A DNA stretch of 64,000 nt from Akebia trifoliata (GCA_017979445.1 CM030714.1:45833220-45897219); one strand, 5' to 3'. Counted from the first letter of the stretch, positions 21,520 to 34,330 are shown. The notes: generated from the letters alone by a model not told the origin. Numbers and translations are program-made.

Positions 21520-22780
21520 TTGTTCCTTCAAAGCTTAGTTCATTATTCTTGCACCCTGGGCAGGTAGAATAGAACTTCCTAAAAAAGAAAAAATTAGTTC
21601 ATTACTCTTTCACTCCGAGTAGGTAGAGTAGAACTTCCAAAAAAAATTTAGTTCATTACTCTTTCACCCTGGGCAGGTAGAGTAGGACTTCCCAAACAAA
21701 AATAGTTCATTACTCTTTCACTCCAGGTAGGTAGAGTAGAACTTCCCAAAAAAAAAATTTAGTGCATTACTCTTTCACCCTGGGCAGGTAGAGTAGGACT
21801 CCCAAAACAATTAGTTCATTACTCTTTCACTCCGAGTAGGTAGAGTAGAACTTCCAAAAAAAAAAATTTAGTTCATTACTCTTTCACCCTGGGCAGGTAG
21901 AGTAGGACTCCCAAAACAATTAGTTCATTACTCTTTCACTCCGAGTAGGTAGAGTAGAACTTCCCAAAATAATTAATTCATTACTTTTTCACCCTGGGCA
22001 GGTAGAGTAGGATTCCCAAAACAATTAGTTCATTACTCTTTCACTCCGAGTAGGTAGAGTAGAACTTCCCAAAATAATTAGTTCATTACTCTTTCACCCT
22101 GGGCAGGTAGAGTAGGACTCTCAAAAAGCTTGGTTCATTACTCTTTCACTCCGAGTAGGTAGAGTAGAACTTTAAAAAAAAAATTAGTTCATTACTCTTT
22201 CACCCTGGGCAGGTAGAGTAGGACTCCTAAAAAATTAGTTCATTACTCTTTCACTCCGAGTAGGTAGAGTAGAACTTCCCAAAAAAAAATTAGTTCATTA
22301 CTCTTTCACCCTGGGCAGGTAGAGTAAGACTTCTAAAAAGCTTAGTTCATTACTCTTTCACTCTGGGTAGGTAGAGTAGAACTTTCCAAAAAAATTTAGT
22401 TCATTACTCTTTCACTCCGAGTAGGTAGAGTAGAGTAGAACTTTCCAAACAAAAAATTAGTTCATTACTCTTTCACCCTGGGCAGGTAGAGTAGGACTCC
22501 TAAAAAATTAGTTCATTACTCTTTCACCCTAGGCAGATAGAGTAGGACTTCTAAAAAGCTTAGTTCATTACTCTTTCACTCCGAGTAGGTAGAGTAGAAC
22601 TTCCAAAAAAAAAAAACAAAAATAGTTCATTACTCTTTCACTCCAGGTAGGTAGAGTAGAAATTCCCAAAAAAAAAATTTAGTGCATTACTCTTTCACTC
22701 TGAGTAGGTAGAATAAGCCTCTCAAAAAAAATATAAATTTATTACTCTTTCACCTAGAGTAGGTAGAGTAGGACATTTAA
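21520..22780 (+). repeat. Tandem array of about 23 units of 50-58 bp in the 3' region of element B
   Basis: Units are built on TTAGTTCATTACTCTTTCAC, a variable core, GGTAGAGTAG and an A-rich spacer. Two core types, CCCTGGGCA and CTCCGAGTA, mostly alternate, making a higher-order repeat of about 105 bp. Each unit has the inverted repeat TACTCT..AGAGTA. It occupies the same place as the 77-bp array of element A but is unrelated in sequence. It is not a CRISPR array: spacers are short, A-rich and non-unique, and the host is a plant. Confidence 0.9.
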
Positions 22781-22859
22781 CTTTCTCCCAACTTTTGCTC
22801 AGATTTGTCTCAAATATCATTCAAATTTTCTCGAATTTTGTTTTACTCAGATTTTACTC

Positions 22860-23133
22860 AATTTCACACAGTGCACACACTTGCACTTTTTAGTCAGGGA
22901 GAATTCTCTAAAATTCAAGGATCTGACACTGTCAGTGAGAGCTCTCGCTCAAGGACCTGACAATCTTTTAATTCGGGGAGAGCTTTACCCTCAATGATCC
23001 GAATACCCCGACGAATTGTTAAATCAGGCTGCAAAATGAACTGTCACTAGCTTTGGCATTCGGATATCGCACTAATCTACCAAAATAGATTTGCTATCTA
23101 GTTTGCTTCAACCCTCTGCCAAAGAGGGGCATC
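22860..23133 (+). other. 3' end of element B internal region with polypurine tract
   Basis: Conserved with 10320-10629 of element A. AAAGAGGGGCAT (23121-23132) directly precedes the 3' LTR and is the likely plus-strand primer. Confidence 0.75.
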
Positions 23134-24862
23134 TGTAGACACCCCATTTTTGCATCCGCCTGATTAATCAAGTCGTCAACCCGATCGCAAAGGTTCCCAA
23201 TGATGGATGTCTATTCCAATGCTTTATTTTGTTACCAGATATGTTTCAGAAATCCGGATGAGGTATCTCAAACTGACAAAACTTAGAAACCACGCTACGC
23301 TAGGAAAACACGACCCCAGAAACATAGAAATCATCATCTTGCAAACCAAAAAGAAGCTTCACGATAAAAATCACTAAAAATGATTAAATTATCAAAATAC
23401 CCCTAACCTCAAAACAACCTTAGAGCCTACATTACGCTTAGGAAAATCCGTTCAAACACATAAAACAACAAATCGAAACCAAGTAAACCACTTCGCCAAT
23501 TTTCACAAAATTTGACAAAATTACGAAAATACCCCTCATAAAGTTCACGATCATTTCATATAAAAAACTTCATAAATGACAAAAACCAACATTCCCATTG
23601 AATTCCTTACGAAAAACTGATTCCAAAACATCCTGGAACATTGAAAAATGACTTAAAACGTAAAAAATCCTCTCCGAGGGCAAAACGGTAATTTCACAAT
23701 TTTCATAATTAAAAAATTCGAAATTAATAAATAAAACATTAAATAATTAAAGTGAAACATTAATGAAATTAATTTAAAAAGTTGAACCTAAAAAATCGAT
23801 TAATTGGACTCTCAGGCAAAATTGTTGAGGGTTCGTGGGATATTTCTTTAAGGACCCCTCCATTTGGGGGTCCAAAGAATTAAAGATATAATAGAAGGGG
23901 GTTCTCCAAAAATTAAAAGTAAATCAAGCAAGACTGAAGTCAAGGTATTAAAGTCAATCAAGTGAGACTGAAGTCAAAATTAAAGTCAATCAAGCAAGAC
24001 TGAAGTCAAGGTACTAATCGAGTCAATCTCATAAGACTAAGGTCAAAACCCTAAATCAAAATCCTAATCTAAATTAATCAAGTCAATCTCATAAGACTAA
24101 GGTCAAAACCCTAAATCCAAACCCTAATCTAAAACTAATCAAGTCAATCTCATAAGACTAAAGTCAAAACCCTAAAATCCTAAAGACTAAATCAAAACCC
24201 TAATTGAAACCCTAAAAGAAACCCTAATCAAACCCTAAATGCTTCTAAAAACTTTATAAATAGGAGCCTCCACACCCTATTTTCGTATCAAAGAAAAAAC
24301 CCTAGAAAAAGTAGGTGAAGAAGCCCCCACAACCCCTCCAAAACTCTTATTTTGGAGCCACAACTCCTTCCCTAACACCCCTACTCCGATTTTAGCCTAA
24401 AAAACACCCAAAAACCTTTCAAAAACACCCCAAAAATTCACCACAAATTCAAAGCATCCAGATCCAAGAAAGAGACACCTTGCCTCGGAGATCAGAAATC
24501 AGATCCGGAGACAAAGCGAAGCAAGGAGTACGGTACAAGGAACTGTTTTTCAGATCTGAGGGAATAGTACTTTTGCAGATCGAAGGTAAGGTTTTTTATT
24601 ATTTTTTAAATCTAGGTTTTATCATTAGCGATGTAGTTATATTTGGTATAAGTAGAGACCGGCATTGGCCGGGCGGGGTTGGTGCCTAACACCTTCCAAC
24701 CCCGTAACATGATATCCGGATTCAGATTTCTATAGTAGATTAGTTCCTTTTTATCCATTTTAGAGTCAGTTTGGTTCCTAGACCACAATAACTAGGTGGC
24801 GACTCCCAAACCTCAAGGGTCAAAAGCGGATCCGCGCACCCCGCGGATCGAAGGCGCTTTCA
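23134..24862 (+). mobile_element. 3' LTR of element B, complete
   Basis: 1729 bp from TGTAGACACCCC to GGCGCTTTCA. It contains the uninterrupted ATTAA site that holds LTR A in the 5' copy. TATAAATA is at 24255-24262. The base after the LTR is 24863; the expected 5-bp target copy would be TTTAT (24863-24867), but its partner lies left of the window. It differs from the 5' LTR of B by roughly 1 percent by eye. Confidence 0.93.
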
Positions 24863-25594
24863 TTTATTGACAAAAAAATCAAGAAAAAAAAAGGAATGGA
24901 GAAGATCAATAAAGGGGAGAAGATGAAGAATAAGGATTATTACCTTTGAATCACACTAAGAAAAGAAATTCTACCCAAAAATTGCATTACTAAAAGCCAT
25001 GAGTTCACACCACACATCCAATCTCTAGAAAACCTTTAAGTTTTTATTCAGTATCTCATAATAATAAAAATCTATAATAATGTCTTTACACTATTTATAG
25101 AAGACTCGAAACTTTAATCTAATATAAGTCATTAATCAATATAACAAGACCTATTGGCTAAGAATTAAACTTAAATATAACAAAACAAAAAAATGTCATC
25201 TATGTCCCAATCCTGTAATATCTCGTGTGAATTTTCAACATATGAAAGCTCACTAGAAAGACATGATATAGTAGCCAAATTGTTCCTAAACGTCTATACT
25301 ATAACCATGGACTAAAACAACATAAAAAAATAAGCCTAAACACTAAACATACTCACTAAAACAGAGCCGCATAAGAATAAAACTAAATAAAGCAATAAAA
25401 TCTAATTAATCATTCAATGGAAAGGCTCATAATCTCAGATGTCCTCATCAGAATTTGGATGTTGATTGATTACAACTTCGATCTTACAGATCAGCTTCAC
25501 TCTTTCAACAATAATACCAATTACTCTTTTCTTGCAAATGTTTATCTTTTTTTATAATGGTTTTTTACTGGATGCTTGGTATCTTCTCTTGCAG
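24863..25594 (+). other. Non-coding stretch between retroelement B and the receptor-kinase exons
   Basis: AT-rich with no leucine-rich-repeat exon that I can find. It ends in the splice acceptor TTCTCTTGCAG of the first visible kinase-gene exon, so at least its right part is intron. Confidence 0.6.
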
Positions 25595-28500
25595 TGACTT
25601 GAGCTTTAACGATTTGACAGGAGAAATCCCAAAAAGTCTTCAGAATGTAACTTTCTTGTAAGTGGCTATGGGAAAAAGGTCACGTAATTGTAATTAATCA
25701 TTACTTGTCATATGTTGAGTCAGTTAAAACTGATAAAAGAGGAGTGTTTTCTGTTCAGGTACCTCACAAGAAATAATTTAAGTGGACGAATCCCTGAGTG
25801 GGTCTCACGTTCAGATGCAAAATATCTGTATGTAATTTTTATTTTTATTTTTGATATTTCAATCTCTCTAGTTTTGTGGATAGCATTCTCATTATATGTT
25901 ATTTAGGAGTGTTTGTAGCATTTTGATAAGGTTGACAAGTTGGACTTACTATAGATTGCCTCTAGTTAATGCATGTTATCCACTGATTAGTTTGGAGTTT
26001 TTATTATTAAAATTTATTTATTTTTAGTAGATTGGAGTTTTTATTTCCTTTGACAAGTAACTATTATATGTTCATTGTTAATGAGTACAAAAGTTAGGGA
26101 AGAAAGTTCCTATGTATAATGAGTATCTATCTACACTTGTTGTTCCAAGAAAATCTGCTACTCGGTTGTCCTCTCTTTGAGAAGCTCTTTCTCGTGTTGG
26201 CTCAAAATAAATTGCGACCAAGGAAATGTATGCATTTCACTCTAGTCACACGAACTCACTGATATACTTATTTTTACAAATGTACTGTTGAATGCCAATG
26301 GATCTAGACCATTAAGTATTTTCTTGATTCCTTTGCTATTTATCTTTCTTGGCGTCCTTACCAACTTGACGTGAAGAATGTAGTTTTTCATGGTGACTTG
26401 CATGAGAAAATTTTGTATTGAGCAATCTCCAGTGATTACATGCTACGTGGCAATAGTTGCTGGGTTACTACATACCTTCTCTTTAACAGCTGATTTTTAA
26501 AAATTCAACTTGTATAAATTTGTTTCACTTCTCTTCCACACCAACTCTGGTGTGTTGTTGATTTCACTTGTTTTTGTGCTATTATTATATCTTAATATGC
26601 AATTCCTGCATAGAAGGAATACTAGAGTTTACGGTGATTTTGTAAAGTTTCCCTTTTACAGGTGATACTTTTATAAAGAAATATTCCTATTTTCTTCTTC
26701 ATTATTTTATTAAGTTGTTATCTTGCAGGGATTTTTCGTATAATAATTTCACAACTATACCTTCACAGCCGACTAACAAGTCATACATGTGAGAAAAATG
26801 CATCAAGCATGTTCTTTTGTGCTTTGTAATTTCTATTTTATTATGAATTTGTCATATATGAATTCCCCTTCATATTCTTCAGGAACTACTTTGCATGCTG
26901 CAGTCACAATGAATCTTTTGAGTAAGCTCTAAGTCTTTTTGGAAAATGAAAATTGGAAAATTCGACATAAAAATTTGACGGGCCAAGGCCCATGAATTTT
27001 AGAAAATGAATTTTGACGGTCCAAAATTCTTGATGTTCCCAGATTTGACGGCTTAGAGCTGTCGAATTTCTCTCATCCTTCATTAATTTGACAGTTTCGG
27101 GCCGTTAAAAAAAAAATTCGACAATGAAAAATTCGACACCAATTTGACCTCTTGGTCCGTCGAATTTTATGAAATTTGACAGCTCAAAGCCGTCAAATTT
27201 GGGCTTTTTTCACATTGTGCCAGTGCTTTTAATAAATGTACTTCTCTTTGTAGATTTTCTCCATTGCAAATCATGAATGAGCAGTGTCCTGGTAAAATAT
27301 CGAAGTGTAAGTTTATTGTTCTAGAATCCATGCCTCAAAGATTATTTTTACATTCAGCCAAGTTTTCTGTTAAAAATCACATTACCAAAGCAAAATTGCT
27401 GTCACACAGTATTATTTGGAAGCACAATGCTGTTTGCATTACATTAATTGTGTAGTCTTAACTGAATCTCCTTCCTTATGAAGGCCTATTTGAGACTGCC
27501 ATAGGTATAAGATCTACATGCTTCCTAGTTTATAGCCATGTACTACTTAAAATGGACTCATGCTTGTGGTTATATTATTGGAGCTATTATATGTAAACTC
27601 ATCTATGGACAGTAATGATTCACATAATCTAACATGCTCTCCTATTAGACACCTCAATAAATTTTCTAGTGATATTGACAATCTCAGTTTGACCATCCGT
27701 TTGTGGGTGGTACACAAATGAAAAATGGAGCCTAGTGCCCATCATGAGCCACAGTGTCTTCCAAAAATACTCATGAATCAAACATCCCAATCAAATACCA
27801 TGGTCTTTGGCAAGCCATGTAAACAAACTACTTCCTCAATGAAAATCTTTGCTATGTTAGATGCATTGAAGCCTTAGAACAAGCAATGAAGTGAACCATT
27901 TTCGATAAACGATCCACTACCACAAATATGTACTTCTAAATAGTCTTTGGGAGGCCGAGCACGAAATCCATGTTGATGTCTTGCCACGTGGAACGTAGCA
28001 CTGTCGAAGGGGTATACAAACCCGTATTTTGCTTCTTTTGTTTTTCTAGCTGACATGTCCTACATTGCCCTATTATCTTAGCTATAGCTCGCTTGAGACA
28101 TGGTCAATAGACACGAGGGCCATAGTCTTGTCTTGGCCAGAATGATCGACTGCCCCACCTACATGGAGTTCTCAAAAGACAAATTATCTTTGGATTAAGA
28201 GTGACGAAGATGTTTTGGAGAGTCAATGCAGAAAAATTGGTAGTGGAATCTGAGGTTCAAAAGGCCATTTAATGAAAAATAGATCTCACTAGAAAACCTA
28301 GCCAGGGACCAAAAATGAGTAAAAACTTTATATGAAATTTATTGACTGACATAGGAAATACATTCTTGACAGAATAGGTGATTACTAAAATGTTTTCATT
28401 ACCATAACTAGGGCCTCCCAAGTTAAAACATAATTGTCCAATCTTCAACTAAGCCAACTAAAATAAGGCTAATAAACTTGAGTGAGTTTGTAGGGCTCCA

Positions 28501-31429
28501 AATTCGAATGAATGGACCTTTCAAATCTAGTTGTTTCCAAATACCGAGCTAGGTAATATTTTGGGCTCGTTTTCTTTAAGGTTCATTGTTCGTTTATAAT
28601 AATAATAATTAAAAAAGTATTTAGTTACAAATAAGCCAGTGACAAGCATGTTTCTTGCAGATTCTTCCTTGTTTATCAATTGTGGTGGAGAGGGTGCAAA
28701 CATTGAAGGGAAGTACTATGAACAAGATAATAGCACGTTACCTTTCTACGTAAGTCCCAATAAGAATTGGGCTTACAGTATTTCAGGAGACTTCTTTACA
28801 AAATCTTTCAGTCCACAGGACTACATAAGGAACTCGTCATGCAGAGATGTTTTGCCTGATGCATCTTTATATACAACCGCACGCTGTTCTCCTCTCTCAC
28901 TCGATTACCATGGCCTTTGTTTACATAATGGCAATTACACAGTGAAACTTCACTTTGCTGAAATAGTATTCACAGGTCACGATGACTATAGCATGCTGGG
29001 AACCCGTGTATTTGATGTATATATTCAGGTAATAGGATCTCCTTATAATTGAAAAACGGCACAATACCTTTGTTCTAGTGCCTTTATCATAAAAAGTTCT
29101 CATTGCAGGGTATCAGAGTACTGAAGGATTTCAATATCAAAGAAGAAGAAGCAAAGGGGAAAAATGTGTCGGCTATGGAATTCAATGCCACTGTCACAGA
29201 CCGTCATCTAGAGATCCACTTCTACTGGGCTGGCAAAGGGTCCATATACGTCCCACCTGGATTTTATGGACCTCTTATATCAGCTATTTCTGTAACTTCT
29301 GGTAGAAGTCTCTCTCTGACATTTTTTTTTTATTGTCTGTTACGTAGATATTTGATCTCTTACTTTCCCTTTTCCTTTCATTCAGGCGCTAAACATGGCA
29401 AAAAGTTATCTCCTGCAAGTATAGCTGCAATTGTAATATCTGCAATCGTCATACTTCTTGTGATTTTGGCTATCATTTGGAAAATGGGCTGGCGTAAACA
29501 ATTACCCAAATATGGTGAGAACTTTTTGCACTTACTGATATGGCTACCCACTCACATTCCCACTATGCACTTGATGATAATTTTTGTTTATTTAACACAT
29601 TTCCCTTGAAACAGAACTCCAGGGTTCAGAGCTTATAAAAAATTCTATTACCTTTCAACAACTAGCAGATGCTACTCAAAATTTCAGCCCTGCCAATGTG
29701 ATTGGCAAAGGAGGTTCAGCGACAGTATACAAGGCATTCTTTCTTTTATGGAAGCTTACATCTTTTTAGCCTTTTTTTTTTTTCTTTTCATTTGTTTCAT
29801 ATATTAGCCAAATGCATCGTTTCCCATGAATGCAGGCTGAATTGAAAGATGGGCTCGTACTGGCAGTGAAGAAACTTTATCAAAAGTCAATACAAGGAAC
29901 TCGTGAATTTATGAGTGAAGTAACTTTCCTTACTTCCTTGAAACACGAAAATCTTGTTCAACTTTGGGGCTGGTGTTTAGGAGATGACCAACTCTTGCTA
30001 ATTTATGAGTACATGGAAAACAATTCCCTCGCCCATGCTTTATTTGGTAATCTATAACAACCTCTCATGGATTTTTTAGGTGCCCCATGTTTTTTCTCCC
30101 ATAAAGCGTGATGAGTGGAGATTTGGTGATCAACAGGTACAGGATCCAACTTGGTATGTAATTGGCAAACAATGTATAAGATTTGCCTTGGAATAGCAAA
30201 GGGCTTAGCTTACCTCCATGGAGAATCAGAACCGAAGATTATTCATAGGGATATCAAGGCCAGTAATGTTTTGCTTGACAGAAACCTCAATGCAAAGATA
30301 TCTGATTTCGGATTGGCTAGGGCATATGACGTGGAAAACACACAAATGACCAAAATTGGCGGAACACAGTAAGTGAACAAATCCTCTTTTTACCACATCA
30401 ATTTTACATTCGAGCATATCACTCTCATTTTGAAAATTAAGTCTTACTATCACTTCCCAATTTGGATGCAAGAGTTTTGATTCATGAATACTTCTAATAT
30501 GGTTTGATTGTTTCTAGGTTATTAGATATTTCCCCAATCTATTTTATATTGTAATTTTTGTTTTCTCTTGTAGTGGATACATGGCACCTGAGTATGCAAT
30601 GCGGGGTATATTATCAGAAAAAATAGATGTTTACAGCTTTGGAGTCGTCACCCTAGAAATTGTTAGCGGGAAGAGTAATGCAGTTGAGCATCCGAATGAG
30701 GAGACGGAATTCCTTTTGGACAAGGTATTATATTATTAGCAACAAAATATGTAACCATGCTTCAGGATTTGTGAAGTTAATGCAAATGAGTTTCACTCCC
30801 CCTCTACCTAATATATATATTTTCTTATCATGGGTATCCTCACCCTTCAGGTGAGATTAATCCCATGGCCACACGCACCGCCCCTTCGGAAAGTCCTACA
30901 TGCAATTGGTTGAGTCGAGGGTCAACCGGACCCTGGAGGGTGGCCCCAAGGAATTCATTACTTTGTGGGGTTTCGAACACTTGACCTACTCTTCTTGAGG
31001 AGCTTATCAAGGCTTGGCTTTCTACTTGGCCAACCCCTTGGGGTCACTCTGCCTTATATGAAAACAGCACATCTCACTATATTATTGTAGATATATGAAC
31101 CACTAATCTGATTATGTTATGGTGTGAGACTACAGGCCTACGTTTTGCGCAAGGAGGGGAAGCTTTTGAATTTGGTTGATGGAGCTGTTGTAGACGGACC
31201 GGACTATTCAGAGGATCAAGCAAGCATGATGTTGGAATTAGCAATGATGTGCACCGATCAGTCCCCTACGCTCAGACCTACAATGTCTGAAGTGGTGAGC
31301 ATTCTTGAAGGCAAAAAAACTATAGCGGAGGTTTCTGCTGCTAAACAATCCATCTCAACCAATCCCCGTGATAATCCTTCTCTCTCTACTGGAAAGCCCA
31401 GCACTTCCAAGGGTGGAGTTGTTGCATAG
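25595..31429 (+). CDS. LRR-malectin receptor-like kinase (LRR-VIII type), 3' thirteen exons only
   Basis: Exons by frame and splice sites: 25595-25657, 25759-25827, 26729-26788, 26883-26921, 27254-27306, 28661-29028, 29109-29301, 29386-29514, 29615-29733, 29836-30046, 30137-30368, 30574-30724, 31136-31429. Together they give 1981 nt, in frame to TAG (about 659 residues). Order: two LRRs ([25 protein letters not shown]), malectin domain ([11 protein letters not shown] to [10 protein letters not shown]), membrane helix ([19 protein letters not shown]), kinase with VAVK-type lysine (VLAVKKL), [22 protein letters not shown] and a short C-tail. This is a plasma-membrane receptor kinase. The signal peptide and first LRR exons are not in the window; the retroelements lie next to them. 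The glycine loop is atypical ([10 protein letters not shown]) and the ninth exon ends at GC, not GT. Confidence 0.85.
26935..27231. repeat. Cluster of short palindromic units in a receptor-kinase intron
   Basis: At least six units of the form TTTGACGG..CCGTCAAATTT, each itself an inverted repeat: GACGGCTTAGAGCTGTC, GACAGCTCAAAGCCGTC, GACGGGCCAAGGCCC and others. On the minus strand the right edge reads CACTGGCACAATGTG. Subterminal repeats of this kind occur in CACTA-type transposon derivatives, but no matching left end was found. Confidence 0.5.
27640..28210 (-). pseudogene. Ty3/gypsy integrase fragment in a receptor-kinase intron
   Basis: On the minus strand, conceptual translation gives CQLEKQKK near 28050, then [16 protein letters not shown], then [14 protein letters not shown], then PPTNGQTEIVN near 27700, with stops and frame changes between. 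These are the zinc-binding end and catalytic core of a chromovirus-like gypsy integrase, different from the Tat/Ogre elements at 1-24862. It sits in the 1.35-kb intron between 27306 and 28661. Confidence 0.75.
29731..29738 (+). other. Non-canonical GC splice donor in the kinase glycine-loop exon
   Basis: The exon coding for the glycine loop should end after VYK, the usual intron position in this family. The sequence there is AAG followed by GCATTC, not GT. Reading on gives a stop after about ten codons. The downstream acceptor ATGCAG (29830-29835) is normal. A GT at 29725 (ACA followed by GTATAC) could serve and keeps the frame, but removes VYK. Confidence 0.6.
30812..31057 (-). mobile_element. 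tRNA-derived SINE in the last intron of the receptor kinase
   Basis: Read on the minus strand it has a Pol III A box TGGCCAAGTAG (31032-31022) and a B box GTGTTCGAAACC (30980-30969), then about 130 bp of body ending near GGATACCC with an AT-rich tail. A related copy on the plus strand is at 36610-36800, and a fragment is at 43385-43430. Confidence 0.65.
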
Positions 31430-33060
31430 AGTGGGATGGAACTTAAACTATTCCCTATTGATTTGGTTATATATGCACTTGGTATCAGCTAGTTGTGCTT
31501 GTATTTGTTTTGTGCTTTGATATCTGTTTGTTGTATCTGGTATTGGTAACGTAAGAATATATGGTACCTAAGCAGTCGTTTGTTAAATTGAACAAATAAG
31601 TATTCAAAGACTATTATTGTTGAAATTGTATAAGCATTGAATTTAAGTGCTGAGAATGTTGTCTGTTTACCTGTTTGAATAGTGTCGAACTGATTCAAAT
31701 TAAATATTGTATCCACAAAATATTGTCGGTTAGTTACTGCTAAAAGCTGATAAAATGACCATATTACCCTTTTCAATCACAATATACTCCATTTGATTAT
31801 TTTAACTGCTAATTCAATCACACATAATGAAAAGAGCATAAATTCAAAAGATAATATGTTTTGATATTCTAAATTACATACATAATTCATTGTACTCAAA
31901 TTTTAAATTACAAGATCATAATTCATTGTACTACAATCTTCTCTGTCGTAATAGCAATTGGAGCAACCCACTATCTTATTTCAAAGATGAAAGAACTTAA
32001 TTTTGGGTGAATAATTTTCGATGGAAATGAATGATGGGTAATTATAAAAGCACCCCGCGAATTAATAAGGGCAACCCAATTATTTTTTGTCTTATATAAG
32101 TTAAATTTTTTGGAATGAGCCGATATTTGGTGTGGATGATTTAGTATCGTGGGAGTTGCTCCTTCCATTTTATTTTGAAATCCTTCTTTAATGACTCTAT
32201 ATCCTCTTATTATTTTTGTTTTGCTTCCCTACCACCTTTTTTTTTAATAGTCCGGATCTAGAATGGTGTCATGTTCCTATTGCCCATTTAGACTAAACAC
32301 ATTGGCTGCGTGCCATATAGAAAACGACTTCATTAGGTGACCAATGTGTTTTAAACTCCAACCCAAATGTGCCATGGATAGAGTTCATGTTCAATAGTAA
32401 TAGATACCTTACCCAATCCCAATTATTATTATTTATTATTTTAAGATCATATGTTACATTATAAAGACCCACCATGCATCAATGAAGATGCCTTTAGGCT
32501 AACTCTCCTTCACAGCCTTACTCAGGAAGGCCATGAATAGGTCCCTTGATTCTGTAACCATTTTATGGTAGTTGGTAGATCAAGAAATCTCATGTTCTAC
32601 GATACTTTTCTTGCATGAGTTTTGCACCCCAAATACACATTCGGTGTTTTTTTAGTAGAAAAAAATGGGGTCCAGAGAGAAACAAAAAAGATAAAATAAT
32701 AATAATAAGAGAGGAAAAAAAACAAAGACAAGAGGAAAGGGAGAGACAGCTAGGAATAAATACTTGTTCTTGTCCCACTTCATTATCTTACTATACTTTA
32801 AGAAATCCTAAATTTACAATACTTAATTTGAATTGCAATCATGGTTTTATAAATAGCCCAAGACCAACTCAGTATCGTTCATGAACAAGATGAGACGTCA
32901 AAACTGAGATTTTATTTATTCTTCTTCCGTTCTTTTTCTGCATTTTTTTTCCCTTTTTCTAGTTTACATTTTTGTAAATGACTTTAAAAAATTGCTTGAC
33001 ATCAAAATGAGGGGCAAAATCAAGCTATAAAACCATGATGTTTATTTGAATAAACTAGAC
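31430..33060. other. Intergenic region downstream of the receptor kinase
   Basis: AT-rich. The first 200 bp would hold the kinase 3' UTR. Frames of 60-95 codons overlap on both strands and show no recognisable domain. I see no gene. Confidence 0.5.
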
Positions 33061-34330
33061 TCACAAACCTAATGTGCCAATGAAGATCGACATGAAGAAA
33101 GCTTATGATAGGATTGAGTTGCCATTCTTAAGGGTAGTCCTTTCCAAGATGAGATTTTCGGAGAATTTTTGAAATTGATTAACAAGTGCTTGCAGAGTGT
33201 TTCTTATGGATTTTTCGAAGGTAGTCGTGGCCTAAGAGAAGGAGATCCTTTATCTCCTAGCCTTTTTATCCTCGCGGAGGAGGCACTAAGTGTGGGGCTG
33301 AATCATTTAGTGCAATCAGGAAAAATGGAGAGATTTGCAAACGATTTGATCATTTTCTCTAAAGCCACTACGATGTCTCTAAAAGCTATCAAAGATTTTT
33401 TGGAATCTTATGAAAAGGCTTCGGGTCAGCAAGTCAACTTAGAAAAGAATTGTTTTTTGTGGCAGATCACGTGGAAGGGAGGAGAATAGATCTTGTCAAG
33501 ACAATTCTAGGTTTTTCAAAGGGCTCTTTACCAACCAATTACTTGAGTGTTCCACTGTTTACTGGAAGAGTTACGAGAGAAATGTGTAGGGGTTTGGTCT
33601 CCAAGATTTCGAGGAAGATGATGGGCTAGAAGTCCAAACTTCTTTCAGAGGGTGGTCGTTTAATCTTGCTTTCTCATGTACTCACCTCCATTCCAGTGCA
33701 CCGTATCTTAATTCCACCCATTCCAAAGTATATTTCAGATTCTTTAGAGTCATGCTTTGCTAAGTTCTTTTGGGGTAGTGCAGAGGGTAAGAGAAAAAAC
33801 CATTTTGTCGCTTGGCATAAGTGTGCAAACCTAAACTAGAAGGTGGGCTAGGTATTAAAACTCTTGCTGAGGTCCATAAAACGGGATTAATGAAAACTTG
33901 CTGGAGATTGACAAATGAGAAAAGGGTTGTGGATAGACTACCTAAAAAAGAAGTATGTTAAGGATGAAAATTGGTGGAATCCGTAAAAAACGAGGGGCTC
34001 AAAGATTTGGAGAACTATTCGAAGTTATCTTCAACCAATAATAAGCCTTTCAAAAAGGTTGATTGGAGACGGTGCAACGACTTCTTTCTTTCTACACAAT
34101 TGGAGAGGATCAATTCCGTTGATCGACTACTATTCGGATGAAAATAAAAAAAATTACAGTGAAGGAGGTATGGAGTCAAGAGGGTTGGAATGTCTCTAAA
34201 CTTAGAGATCTAATTCAGGACGGCAATGTTGTAGAAGAGATTCTTGCTTCAAACATTCAGCAAACTAGTTATGATAGAACAATCTGTAAGACTCAGGTAC
34301 CCACCAAGATGAAGACTTTGGCCGTAGGTC
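33060..34330 (+). pseudogene. L1-type LINE reverse transcriptase fragment
   Basis: Conceptual translation shows the RT palm region: MKKAYDRIE, then after a frame change a 106-codon stretch with GLREGDPLSPSLFILAEEALSVGL, then FANDLIIFSK where FADD is expected (the second catalytic Asp position reads Asn-Asp), then ASGQQVNLEK. Weak ORF2-like sequence continues to about 34330. Frame breaks make it inactive. Typical of plant L1 relics. Confidence 0.8.

Noticed and set aside
21520..22780. CRISPR-like regular repeats
   Set aside because: Plant retroelement context, no unique spacers, alternating repeat types; it is a 3' tandem array.
27874..28056. Minus-strand 60-residue frame
   Set aside because: Wrong-frame shadow of the gypsy integrase remnant.
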